From the NCBI GenBank assembly GCA_030038445.1, contig JASHOW010000106.1, forward strand, positions 1 to 41,379: 41,379 nt of DNA, in the 5' to 3' direction. The position numbers were made by a program, and so were the translations under genes. The notes under the pieces were generated by a model. The model had not been told where the DNA came from, searched no databases, and saw only the letters and a list, made by a program, of their open reading frames with translations. The first letter of the stretch is position 1. Each line of letters opens with the position of its first letter. This DNA is from Nitrosopumilaceae archaeon (GTDB lineage: Archaea > Thermoproteota > Nitrososphaeria > Nitrososphaerales > Nitrosopumilaceae). Below are positions 9,437-17,393 of this stretch, piece after piece.

Positions 9437-10063
9437 ATGTTTGAAAAATTCCGGAAGAAGAAAGACGAGTTTGGGTCAAATTCTACTAAAAAAGAAGAAG
9501 AGGACTCTCCGGCCGAAAATACACAATATCAACCACTAGAAATGGATCTGGAGAAGACCTCATCGGAGGTCATGGAACAGCCTAGGCAGGAACCCCCTAA
9601 AGTGATAGAACAACCTATCCCCAAGCCTCTTGAACAAGTAAAAATACCGGAACCCATGCAGCAAAGAACAATGAGCACATCTGGAGAAGACATTGGAATT
9701 AGAGCCCTTATGGATAAGCGAACAAAGCTAGAAGAGGCAATTGACTATGTGGGCTTGATGATTAAGAATTTAAAAGACAAGAGGACAAATCTGGAAAAAA
9801 GTATAGAGGACGAGTCTGTTGACATTAAGAATCTCAAGGAGAAACTGACTAAGGTTGGTCAATATATCGAAGAAGAAAAACAGGGGATAAGGAATCTACA
9901 GCAAAAAAGAAGCGAGGTAGAAAGGGAGGCTGATGATGTTGCCTCAATTATCAATGCCCTACGTGAAAAGCTATTGAATATAGATAAGGTAATAAATGAA
10001 GAAGGTAGCAGGATAGAGAAATTCAGAGATTCTAGACCTAGATCAGAATCTTCCTTTAGCTAG
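9437..10063 (+). CDS. coiled-coil protein with five tandem 21-residue repeats
   Basis: Residues 94-198 are five back-to-back 21-aa units; Pro-rich linker upstream. Confidence 0.75.
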   Translation: MFEKFRKKKDEFGSNSTKKEEEDSPAENTQYQPLEMDLEKTSSEVMEQPRQEPPKVIEQPIPKPLEQVKIPEPMQQRTMSTSGEDIGIRALMDKRTKLEEAIDYVGLMIKNLKDKRTNLEKSIEDESVDIKNLKEKLTKVGQYIEEEKQGIRNLQQKRSEVEREADDVASIINALREKLLNIDKVINEEGSRIEKFRDSRPRSESSFS

Positions 10064-10440
10064 AAGGTAAAACCCTCTTTTAGAATACTGTTTAGGTTTT
10101 CCTTTATCTCTTCTTCAGATGACAGTGAATTAAGATCTCTGATTAATACCTCTGTTGCAAGACACTGATTCTTTGAGAACTGATAGTAACAATCTAGCTT
10201 TTCCTGGTAGGTTGTTGCGTTATAATAGATAGTCCAAAAGTTTTCTGTTGAATGTTGCGCATAGAGTAAAAATTTTCGAATAGCTATCTCAATTTTGGGT
10301 GATGGATTGTCTCTCATTAATCCAATTAGAATCTGTTCCAGTTTGCTGTCCAGATTAGACTCGTAAATCAGCTGGTAAATGTCTGTGGCTCGTGTCACAG
10401 TTGCTTTATGTGTCTGTATCATAAAAGCTTTCATCAACAA
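10060..10440 (-). CDS. hypothetical protein
   Basis: 126-aa ORF, convergent and 4-nt overlapping with the preceding CDS. Confidence 0.6.
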   Translation of the reverse strand: MLMKAFMIQTHKATVTRATDIYQLIYESNLDSKLEQILIGLMRDNPSPKIEIAIRKFLLYAQHSTENFWTIYYNATTYQEKLDCYYQFSKNQCLATEVLIRDLNSLSSEEEIKENLNSILKEGFTF

Positions 10441-10523
10441 TTTTCAAAAAAATCGCCATTTGTATGTAACAACTTTAGATATCTCGAAAAAACTAAAATT
10501 TCAACTCGGAATTATTCATAATG

Positions 10524-10532
10524 CTTAAATAA
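10524..10532 (+). promoter_or_regulatory. TATA-like element preceding candidate ncRNA A
   Basis: cttaaataa, about 25 nt before the first hairpin of the structured segment. Confidence 0.35.
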
Positions 10533-10550
10533 TTTGCATGTGTATTAATT

Positions 10551-10745
10551 GTCCCTGTTAAAGGAATATCCTCCCAAGACAGGCAATCATGCAGCAAACA
10601 TGTGATACGGAAAAAGGCCAAAAATCCTCCTTTCCGTAAAAGTGCCAACGGAGAAATCCCGAGGAAGTGATGACAAAGGTCGTCATGCCTTTGAATGCTT
10701 GCGCATTCTCACATAGCGTGTGAATCACACACGTCTGCATGATAA
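10551..10745 (+). ncRNA. candidate structured ncRNA A, multi-branched, unassigned family
   Basis: Closing helix ATCATGCAG 10586-10594 / CTGCATGAT 10735-10743 (9 bp) encloses TACGGAAA/TTTCCGTA, ATGAC/GTCAT, GAATGC-ttgc-GCATTC and CGTGTG-aatca-CACACG hairpins; preceded by CCTGT/ACAGG hairpin 10554-10583. Confidence 0.45.
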
Positions 10746-10835
10746 AATTTTTCTCAGTTTCAATAAAGTAGACCAAACCATGTAATTTATTCAAATAGAT
10801 TATACAATAATACGCCTATATGATTGTCTGAAAGA

Positions 10836-12110
10836 ATGCACTCACAACAACCATCAAAGAAATGGATGTGGTACATTCTTCCAGGCCAAGTTACCAACCA
10901 AGGGCTTAGCATTGTAATTCCTTTGTATGTGCTCTTTCTTGGTGGAGGTATAGAAGAAGTTGCAATAATCTCTGCTCTTCAGAATGCCGCAGTTGCTATA
11001 GGTTCCATCTTTTGGGGTAAGATAATTGATAGGTTTCATACCAGACGATTTATACTTCTAGTATCATTTTTTGTTGTTCTTCTCTGTAGCCTTGAGATAT
11101 ATTTTACAACATCGATTAGCGTGCTTTATGGAATTTCACTCATACTCGGATTTTTTATTGTTGGTAGAAATCCTGTAACCCAACTTCTTGTAATGGAATC
11201 AGTACAAAAGAATCTTTGGAGCTGGCTTTTTGCAAGAACATCAGTAATTAGTACTCTTGGAATGTTTATTGCAATGGCCATAGGAGCTGTAGATAGCCTA
11301 TATTTTGATCTAAGGCCTTATTTCTTGATTTGCGCGGCTTCAAGCGGAATAACTATGGTGCTTAGTATGCTGGTTAAAGAAGGAGGATTTCACATAGAAC
11401 GGAGCAGTGTGGCGTATTCTATACATGGTTTACGTTATACAATCAGCCATTATCACTTTGTATTTCCCAAAATTCTTGAGCTTCATGATTTCAAACACAT
11501 AATTACAATATTTAAGGGGAAGATAAGTAACGAGATTGGGATTTTTTCCATTGCAATCTTTTGCTTCAATTTTGGAAGCAACATGTATTCTACAGCTTGG
11601 AGCCCCTTTCTCATAAGTAGGCATTTTTCAAACGCTGGCGTATTCCTAAACTATATGATTCAGATGGCGGCTATGCTGCTTATCTTCTTTTTAGTTCCAA
11701 AAATAATTTCTAGAATAGGAGAAGAGAGATCTACCTTGATAGCGTTTGCGCCCAGAATCTTGGCAGTCATAATTCCTGCAGTTACAGTTTCTATGATGAT
11801 TGGAGGTCTGGGGGCAGTATTGGCAATTATTTCGTCCTGCCTCCTAGTTATTGGGTTTTCTATCTTTAGTACATCAACCTCAGTTATCTTTTTCAAGAGT
11901 ATACCTCAGGGTTTTGAAGGGAAATACCTTGGAGTCAACAGCGCTGTAACTGGATTTGGCGTTTTTGCAGGTTCTCTTGTAACTGGTGAATTTACAAGGC
12001 TATTTGGATACTCTATGTTATTCTTTTGTTCCGTGGTAGTGCTAGCTATTTCCTTGCTTCTATTCAAGGCATACTTTCACTATAGGATATCGAATACCAA
12101 GACGAGCTAA
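10836..12110 (+). CDS. MFS transporter
   Basis: 12-TM-like protein; IIDRFHTRRFILLVSFF loop 2-3 motif; ATG at 10836 likely rather than the TTG at 10824. Confidence 0.75.
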   Translation: MHSQQPSKKWMWYILPGQVTNQGLSIVIPLYVLFLGGGIEEVAIISALQNAAVAIGSIFWGKIIDRFHTRRFILLVSFFVVLLCSLEIYFTTSISVLYGISLILGFFIVGRNPVTQLLVMESVQKNLWSWLFARTSVISTLGMFIAMAIGAVDSLYFDLRPYFLICAASSGITMVLSMLVKEGGFHIERSSVAYSIHGLRYTISHYHFVFPKILELHDFKHIITIFKGKISNEIGIFSIAIFCFNFGSNMYSTAWSPFLISRHFSNAGVFLNYMIQMAAMLLIFFLVPKIISRIGEERSTLIAFAPRILAVIIPAVTVSMMIGGLGAVLAIISSCLLVIGFSIFSTSTSVIFFKSIPQGFEGKYLGVNSAVTGFGVFAGSLVTGEFTRLFGYSMLFFCSVVVLAISLLLFKAYFHYRISNTKTS

Positions 12111-12748
12111 ACATAACGAGCAGGAGATGAGGATTGATCGCCTGCAGGCATTGAGGGCAGTTTGTCGTTGACTGCTGACTCTGCAACTGCCGCAGCCTCC
12201 TGAATGATCTTCTCGGATTCCTCGTCTGCTACTCCGGAATCGACTCCAAATTCGCCGTTGTGGAATGTATCGGTCATTAGTCCGCCAAGTAAATCAGTCA
12301 TTCCAGCTAGCTCGCGATCTGCTTCTGGCATAAACTGTACCATCGAGGATCGTAGGTTTTTCATCAAGCCAATTGTTGGCATGATTGTGACTACTGTATC
12401 GCCTAGATCGCTAAAGGTACTAAGTCTAAGCTCAATTTGTTCAAGTGCGATTCTAGCATTTCCAAGAAGCTTGGTAACTTTTCTGACCTCAGCTAGCTCT
12501 TTTGACAAAACTTTGCTGGCAGTAAGATCATGCTGTTGAGTGGCAACTACAATTCTTTTAAATAATTTTTCGTCTTTTTGCTTTAATTTTGTAATCATTC
12601 CATCAAGTTTTCCAATTTGGACCTGAAGTCTTTTTACTGCTTGTTCCATTCTTGGCTTCAGGGGACCTTTTGGTTTTATTGTATCATTAATTCTTTCACC
12701 AATGCCTGGTGCCTGTGGTCTTTGCCAATTCTTAGCAAATGTTGTCAT
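12107..12748 (-). CDS. cdvB: ESCRT-III / CdvB family cell-division protein
   Basis: 213-aa helical protein; KPRMEQAVKRLQVQIGKLDGMITKLKQKDEKLFKRIV and C-terminal acidic/helical region; lacks an obvious C-terminal winged helix, so may be a CdvB paralog. Confidence 0.82.
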   Translation of the reverse strand: MTTFAKNWQRPQAPGIGERINDTIKPKGPLKPRMEQAVKRLQVQIGKLDGMITKLKQKDEKLFKRIVVATQQHDLTASKVLSKELAEVRKVTKLLGNARIALEQIELRLSTFSDLGDTVVTIMPTIGLMKNLRSSMVQFMPEADRELAGMTDLLGGLMTDTFHNGEFGVDSGVADEESEKIIQEAAAVAESAVNDKLPSMPAGDQSSSPARYV

Positions 12749-12933
12749 GGATACGACTGATAGAATTAATTATTAATATCAGGTGTAAAATGTGGTTCAC
12801 AGCATGTGCTAAATTTAGCTAACAAAACCTTTTGACTAGAGATTGACGCCGCATCTCTTTTGAAGCGAAAAAATCAAAATTTTTTGGATAATCTATTTTG
12901 GATATATCCTCGTTCAAGCCCCGCTGCAGAGAC

Positions 12934-13044
12934 CTATTGCATTACTTGAATTGCAATACTTCTCTGCGGATGGATTTTCTTTATGTGAATTGCCAGTGCA
13001 TTACTTGATGGCTGTAATTCACAGCAAAGTGGACATTTTTCCAT
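12934..13044 (-). CDS. putative C2H2-like zinc-finger microprotein (36 aa), absent from the ORF track
   Basis: MEKCPLCCELQPSSNALAIHIKKIHPQRSIAIQVMQ*, with Cx2C and Hx4H spaced like a classical zinc finger. Confidence 0.5.
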   Translation of the reverse strand: MEKCPLCCELQPSSNALAIHIKKIHPQRSIAIQVMQ

Positions 13045-13431
13045 TTTATTTATTGCCTGTCATCCAGAACTAATGTATTTAAGGTTTTGCTTAGACCTCT
13101 TTGACAACAGAGAATGTCATTTTAGAAAAAACTTGTAGCTAAAAAAATATGCTAAAAAAATTTTGAAAAAAATTCTGCACTTGAGAATAGAAAACTGATC
13201 AAGAAAAAAATTATTTCCCAAAATAATATTACACAAAATTCTAAACATAAATGAAAGTTGAGACAAATTTTACTTTACGATATTAGAAGAGGTTGATCCA
13301 AATTTTTACAACTAATTTAATATAAAAATATAAAATATCTAATTTACAGCAAAAATTCTTTAAATTCTGCTAATTTCACTTATAGTTAAACCTTTTTATT
13401 TATGTGAACCGAAATTCTTATAAGATATAAT

Positions 13432-14346
13432 ATGACACGCGAATCCTTTGGTTCTGGTGGACGTTGTCCTCGTTGTGGAAAAGGTCCAATGGTTACAGAT
13501 AGCACTACAGGCGAGATGTTTTGTGGTGGATGCGGATTTGTTATGACAGAACGTGTCGAGGAATCTGGCCCAGAATGGAGATCATTTTCTAAAGAGGAAC
13601 ACGAGGATCGAAGTAGAACAGGAACTCCCACATCACTTGCAATGCATGATATGGGCCTGGCAACAATAATTGGTCCTGCTGACAAGGATGCTTCAGGAAA
13701 GCCACTTTCTGCTTCAATGAAGAGCACCATTGAACGACTTAGAACTTGGGACAGTAGAAGCCAAGTTCATGAACCAGTAGATAGAAACTTCAGACAAGCT
13801 TTCAGTGAGCTTGATAGATTGAAAGATAAACTTGCATTGTCTGATGCAGTAATAGAAAAAACTGCTTATATCTATAGAAAAGCTCTTGACAAAGGCCTTG
13901 TCAGAGGAAGATCAATTCCTGGACTTGTGGCTGCGGCACTTTATGCAGCATGTAGAGACACGGAGACACCAAGAACTTTAACCGATGTAGCAAGTGGAAT
14001 CAACATTAAAAGAAAAGACGTCGCTAGATGCTACAGACTCTTACTTAGAGAATTGGATCTTAAGATGCCCGTAGTAGATCCAATAAAATGTGTAGCAAGA
14101 ATTGCAAGCAAAGCTGGATTAAGTGAAAAGACAAAACGAAAGGCTCTGCAAATTCTAAAAGATGCAGCAGAGATTGAAATTTCTGCTGGTAAAGATCCAA
14201 TGGGACTTGCAGCTGCGGCATTGTATCTCTCTTGTGTTATGAACGGAGAGAACAAAACCCAGAAAGATGTTGCACAAGCTGCAGGAGTAACTGAAGTAAC
14301 AATTAGAAATAGATACAAGGGATTAAAGGAATCTCTAAAGCTCTAA
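13432..14346 (+). CDS. tfb: transcription initiation factor IIB (TFB)
   Basis: CPRCGKGPMVTDSTTGEMFCGGCGFV zinc ribbon, EWRSFSKEE B-reader region and two cyclin folds. Confidence 0.95.
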   Translation: MTRESFGSGGRCPRCGKGPMVTDSTTGEMFCGGCGFVMTERVEESGPEWRSFSKEEHEDRSRTGTPTSLAMHDMGLATIIGPADKDASGKPLSASMKSTIERLRTWDSRSQVHEPVDRNFRQAFSELDRLKDKLALSDAVIEKTAYIYRKALDKGLVRGRSIPGLVAAALYAACRDTETPRTLTDVASGINIKRKDVARCYRLLLRELDLKMPVVDPIKCVARIASKAGLSEKTKRKALQILKDAAEIEISAGKDPMGLAAAALYLSCVMNGENKTQKDVAQAAGVTEVTIRNRYKGLKESLKL

Positions 14347-14480
14347 TTTTTTTGAAAATAGGTTTTACTGTTTCTCAAGTACGATCTCATCTTGAAAATA
14401 ATTTTGATATATCGTGTGTATACAATAATGTTGAAAATTTTCAAAGAAATAATCACCAGCTTACCTAAAATCGAGATTTG

Positions 14481-14591
14481 CCCGTATTGATGTTAGTAAA
14501 ACAATCGGGCGTGGCCCCGATCGCAGGCATACAGAGATTACCTCTTCAATCCACACAGTGGATTCATTTAACAGCCTGCGAAGCCACGCTC
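14481..14591. ncRNA. candidate structured ncRNA B
   Basis: CCCGtATTG/CAATCGGG; GGGCGTGGC 14507-14515 / GCCACGCTC 14583-14591; CGCAGGC 14522-14528 / GCCTGCG 14574-14580; inner AGAG/CTCT and AATCCAC-aca-GTGGATT. One G.U pair favours +, but a minus-strand TATA and terminator-like hairpin leave strand open. Confidence 0.42.
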
Positions 14592-14735
14592 ATCTGGCAG
14601 TAGATTTTACATCTTTCTGCATCAGTCATAGTAGACATTCAAAGTATTTATAATTTTATATATATTTTATATATCTAAAGCCATTATTATGAAATTCCTA
14701 GAGAAATTGACTCAATTAGATACCCGATATTTACA

Positions 14736-14920
14736 AGATTAATCCCAGATCATCTATTCTTTGAAGATACAAAATAAACAGGCAACTAGTGTATAGCAAT
14801 TCTTGCTGATGAATTTTTTATTGGAATAATCTAAGAATTCAAGGTGATGGATATAGAAGGATGTTATCTATGCTTATAGCAATAACAATTGTGCTGGACA
14901 TGAATCTTAATTCTAAATAG
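14736..14920 (+). pseudogene. possible decayed acetyltransferase-like gene remnant
   Basis: RLIPDHLFFEDTK*TGN*CIAILADEFFIGII* in one frame, then RIQGDGYRRMLSMLIAITIVLDMNLNSK* in another (14834-14920); RxxGxGYRR resembles GNAT motif A. Confidence 0.25.
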
Positions 14921-14952
14921 ATTATAATATTTGTAACAAGATTTCAAAAGAA

Positions 14953-15693
14953 ATGAAACTTGCTGGAAGAGTAGCAATTGTTACTGGTGGTAGTAGGGGA
15001 ATAGGAAAAACTACGGCTTCTATCTTTGCAAAGGAAGGCGCAAATGTTGTGATCACGGCAAAAGACGACGCCAGACTTCAATCAACAGCCAAAGAATTAG
15101 GAGTGGTTGGTTTTGCTGGAGACATAAGAAAAGAGTTGGATGTCAAGATGATTGTAGAAAAAACATTTGAAAAATTCGGTAAAATCGATATACTGGTAAA
15201 TAATGCAGGAATGTTTCCAGAGGTAAGGCCATTGCACGAAACCTCTGAAGAGAAATGGAATGAGGTAATTGACATAAACTTGACAGGACAGTTTCGTTTT
15301 ACAAAGTCAGTTATTCCATACATGATGAAAAGTGGGGGATGTATTGTAAATATTGCATCAAATGCTGGACTTAGGTCATTTGAAAATTTCGAAGCAGATT
15401 CGTATTCAGCCACAAAGGCTGCCCTGATACACCTAACAAAGACATGGGCAGTAGAATATGCAAAGTACAAGATTCGCATAAATTGCGTATGTCCAGGAAT
15501 AGTTAGCACGGACATGACTGAGCCATATCTCAGAACAGATGTTGATAGAGCCATGGCTGTGGCTGAACATCCAATAGGAAGAATTGGCAGTACGGAAGAT
15601 ATCGCAAAAGCCATACTATATTTTGTATCAGACGATTCATCGTGGGTTACAGGTGCGATCTTAGCAATAGATGGCGGAGCGGTAACAAAGTAA
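14953..15693 (+). CDS. short-chain dehydrogenase/reductase
   Basis: VTGGSRGIGKTTA, NNAG, SYSATKAAL and C-terminal AIDGG motifs. Confidence 0.92.
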   Translation: MKLAGRVAIVTGGSRGIGKTTASIFAKEGANVVITAKDDARLQSTAKELGVVGFAGDIRKELDVKMIVEKTFEKFGKIDILVNNAGMFPEVRPLHETSEEKWNEVIDINLTGQFRFTKSVIPYMMKSGGCIVNIASNAGLRSFENFEADSYSATKAALIHLTKTWAVEYAKYKIRINCVCPGIVSTDMTEPYLRTDVDRAMAVAEHPIGRIGSTEDIAKAILYFVSDDSSWVTGAILAIDGGAVTK

Positions 15694-15736
15694 TCAGCCA
15701 TATCAAATTAATAGAACCACCACCCACACCTAAAAC

Positions 15737-15961
15737 ATGGATGCCAAGAAGAAAGGTAAGCTCAAGATAATCATCATGCTATCCATAATTTGGTTTGCAG
15801 CAGCCTTGCCAGTACCATTTCTCTGGTCAAATCCCGATCCTCAACATCCAGATCAGTACAAGGTATACATGGAAATTGCAGGATTAGTTTCTATTCCTTT
15901 CATTGCTATGGGAGTTGTCTGGACCTTAAAGCCAGAACTTGCAACAAGGGGCTCTAGTTAA
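15737..15961 (+). CDS. small two-TM membrane protein
   Basis: 74 aa; IIIMLSIIWFAAALPVPFLW and IAGLVSIPFIAMGVVWTL. Confidence 0.65.
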   Translation: MDAKKKGKLKIIIMLSIIWFAAALPVPFLWSNPDPQHPDQYKVYMEIAGLVSIPFIAMGVVWTLKPELATRGSS

Positions 15962-16694
15962 GAAATTCTACTGCCCCGTTCCCTTCTGGTGTAATCTTAA
16001 TCCAGCGTGTTCTGCCTATTCTTTCGATCTCAACAAACCTCCATTCGTTCAAGAGCGGTTGGATTATATTTTTATCAAGACTTGCAAATCTGGCTTGCTG
16101 AAAATTTTCTTCTTTTGCATTGATCACAATTAGTTTTTTCTCTTCTGCAAGTTTTGCCATTTCTTTTTTTGTTATTTTACCACCATGTTGTTTTATTATT
16201 TTCAGTGCTTGAACCAAGACTGGCTTGGGAGTATGAATTTCATATGCAGGAAGTTTCACTACTGCCCTTAACCCCGAGGAAAGTTGTGCTCCCTTTACAC
16301 TAGCATAGCGTTCTGGCTCTGCATAGTATGGAATAATCTTTGTTTTCCCTTGAAACATCATACAGGCCATCATGCAAGCAATAGCTTGAATTTTTGAGCC
16401 AGAGGAGCAATTTACAAATATATCGTTATCCTCCTCTTTTTCTACAATTTCTCTAACTGATTTTAGTATCTTGAAGAGATCAAATCTGTCAGAGTATATT
16501 ACGTGAACGTCAATCTTTTCTTTTCTTAGTTGTGTCCTAATCTTTTCCATATAGCCTTGTGCCCTATCCTTTGTTGGTTCACCGTGCATCAAAAGCCAGA
16601 CCCTGTCTGCCTTCATCTGTTTTACCGGAATTGCAATTCTGTCAATCTCAAAGCCTACTGGAGCAATATGCACGCGGAGATTTGCAATACTCAT
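15954..16694 (-). CDS. CARF-like / HFX_2341-type (DUF6293-like) protein with C-terminal winged helix
   Basis: N-terminal Rossmann-like VWLLMHG...DIFVNCSSGSKIQAIACMMACMM; C-terminal HTH-like KIIKQHGGKITKKEMAKLAEEK...RWIKITPEG. Confidence 0.65.
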   Translation of the reverse strand: MSIANLRVHIAPVGFEIDRIAIPVKQMKADRVWLLMHGEPTKDRAQGYMEKIRTQLRKEKIDVHVIYSDRFDLFKILKSVREIVEKEEDNDIFVNCSSGSKIQAIACMMACMMFQGKTKIIPYYAEPERYASVKGAQLSSGLRAVVKLPAYEIHTPKPVLVQALKIIKQHGGKITKKEMAKLAEEKKLIVINAKEENFQQARFASLDKNIIQPLLNEWRFVEIERIGRTRWIKITPEGNGAVEFLN

Positions 16695-16833
16695 GATATT
16701 ATGTATAGTTTGGATACTAAAGTGATGATATATAATAATTACGCATTTGTACCTAAACCATGCAACAAAAATACAAGATAGAACAAAACGAGGTATTGTT
16801 TTATCCCAAGGTAAAGTCAGTCTTTGAGGATTA

Positions 16834-17376
16834 CTAGATTTTCATCCAGTCTGTCTGCTCCAGATAATCAATTATCCTGATCATCTCATCAAGCTTTGTT
16901 ACAACGGCATTAACTGCGCGAAATTCTTCATACATCATTTTTTCTTCTTCTGCAGACAAGACTTGTTTTTCTGCAATCTCAAAAAATCTATCTTCTTTTG
17001 TCATATGATCATTTAGATAAACTGCGTAAGCCTTAAGAAATCTTGCAACTGGCTCTCTTTCATCTATTCCTTCTTTCCACTTTTGCAGGTGTTTAGAAAT
17101 ATTGTTTGCTATACGGCGACTGAATTCATGTTCTATCATAAATGCCCTTATCTCTTCTTTTAGAAAACCATAACTTCCAACACAGGCAAAGTATGCATCT
17201 TCTTCTCTTGAATAATGAATCGCATCTAGAAACTCAGACATGATAAGGATCATTTTTTCAAGATCTGAAAATGAAATATCTTGTCCTGAATTAAGTTTTG
17301 TATAACATTGTACAACTATCTTTTCAAAACGGCGCATCTGTTTGTGGTCATTTCGCAGTATTTCTGTGGCACTCAT
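16834..17376 (-). CDS. hemerythrin-domain protein
   Basis: EILRNDHKQMRRFE, FLDAIHYSREEDAYF, HEFSRR and HMTKEDRFFEIAE metal-ligand pattern. Confidence 0.82.
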   Translation of the reverse strand: MSATEILRNDHKQMRRFEKIVVQCYTKLNSGQDISFSDLEKMILIMSEFLDAIHYSREEDAYFACVGSYGFLKEEIRAFMIEHEFSRRIANNISKHLQKWKEGIDEREPVARFLKAYAVYLNDHMTKEDRFFEIAEKQVLSAEEEKMMYEEFRAVNAVVTKLDEMIRIIDYLEQTDWMKI

Positions 17377-17393
17377 GACTTTCTCAACTAATA

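Noticed and set aside
10551-10745. ncRNA A as RNase P or SRP RNA
   Set aside because: GAGGAAGT at 10661 superficially resembles RNase P CRI, but the partner ACAGAA/CRV region and SRP helix 8 motifs are not seen and the length is too short.
10558-10794. minus-strand 78-aa ORF MNKLHGLVYFIETEKNF...
   Set aside because: Coincides with the structured ncRNA A candidate, has no family-like motifs and an unusual composition; more likely non-coding.
12204-12539. 111-aa + strand ORF
   Set aside because: Antisense to cdvB; no independent motifs.
15078-15701. 207-aa minus-strand ORF
   Set aside because: Antisense to a clear SDR gene with all catalytic motifs on the + strand.
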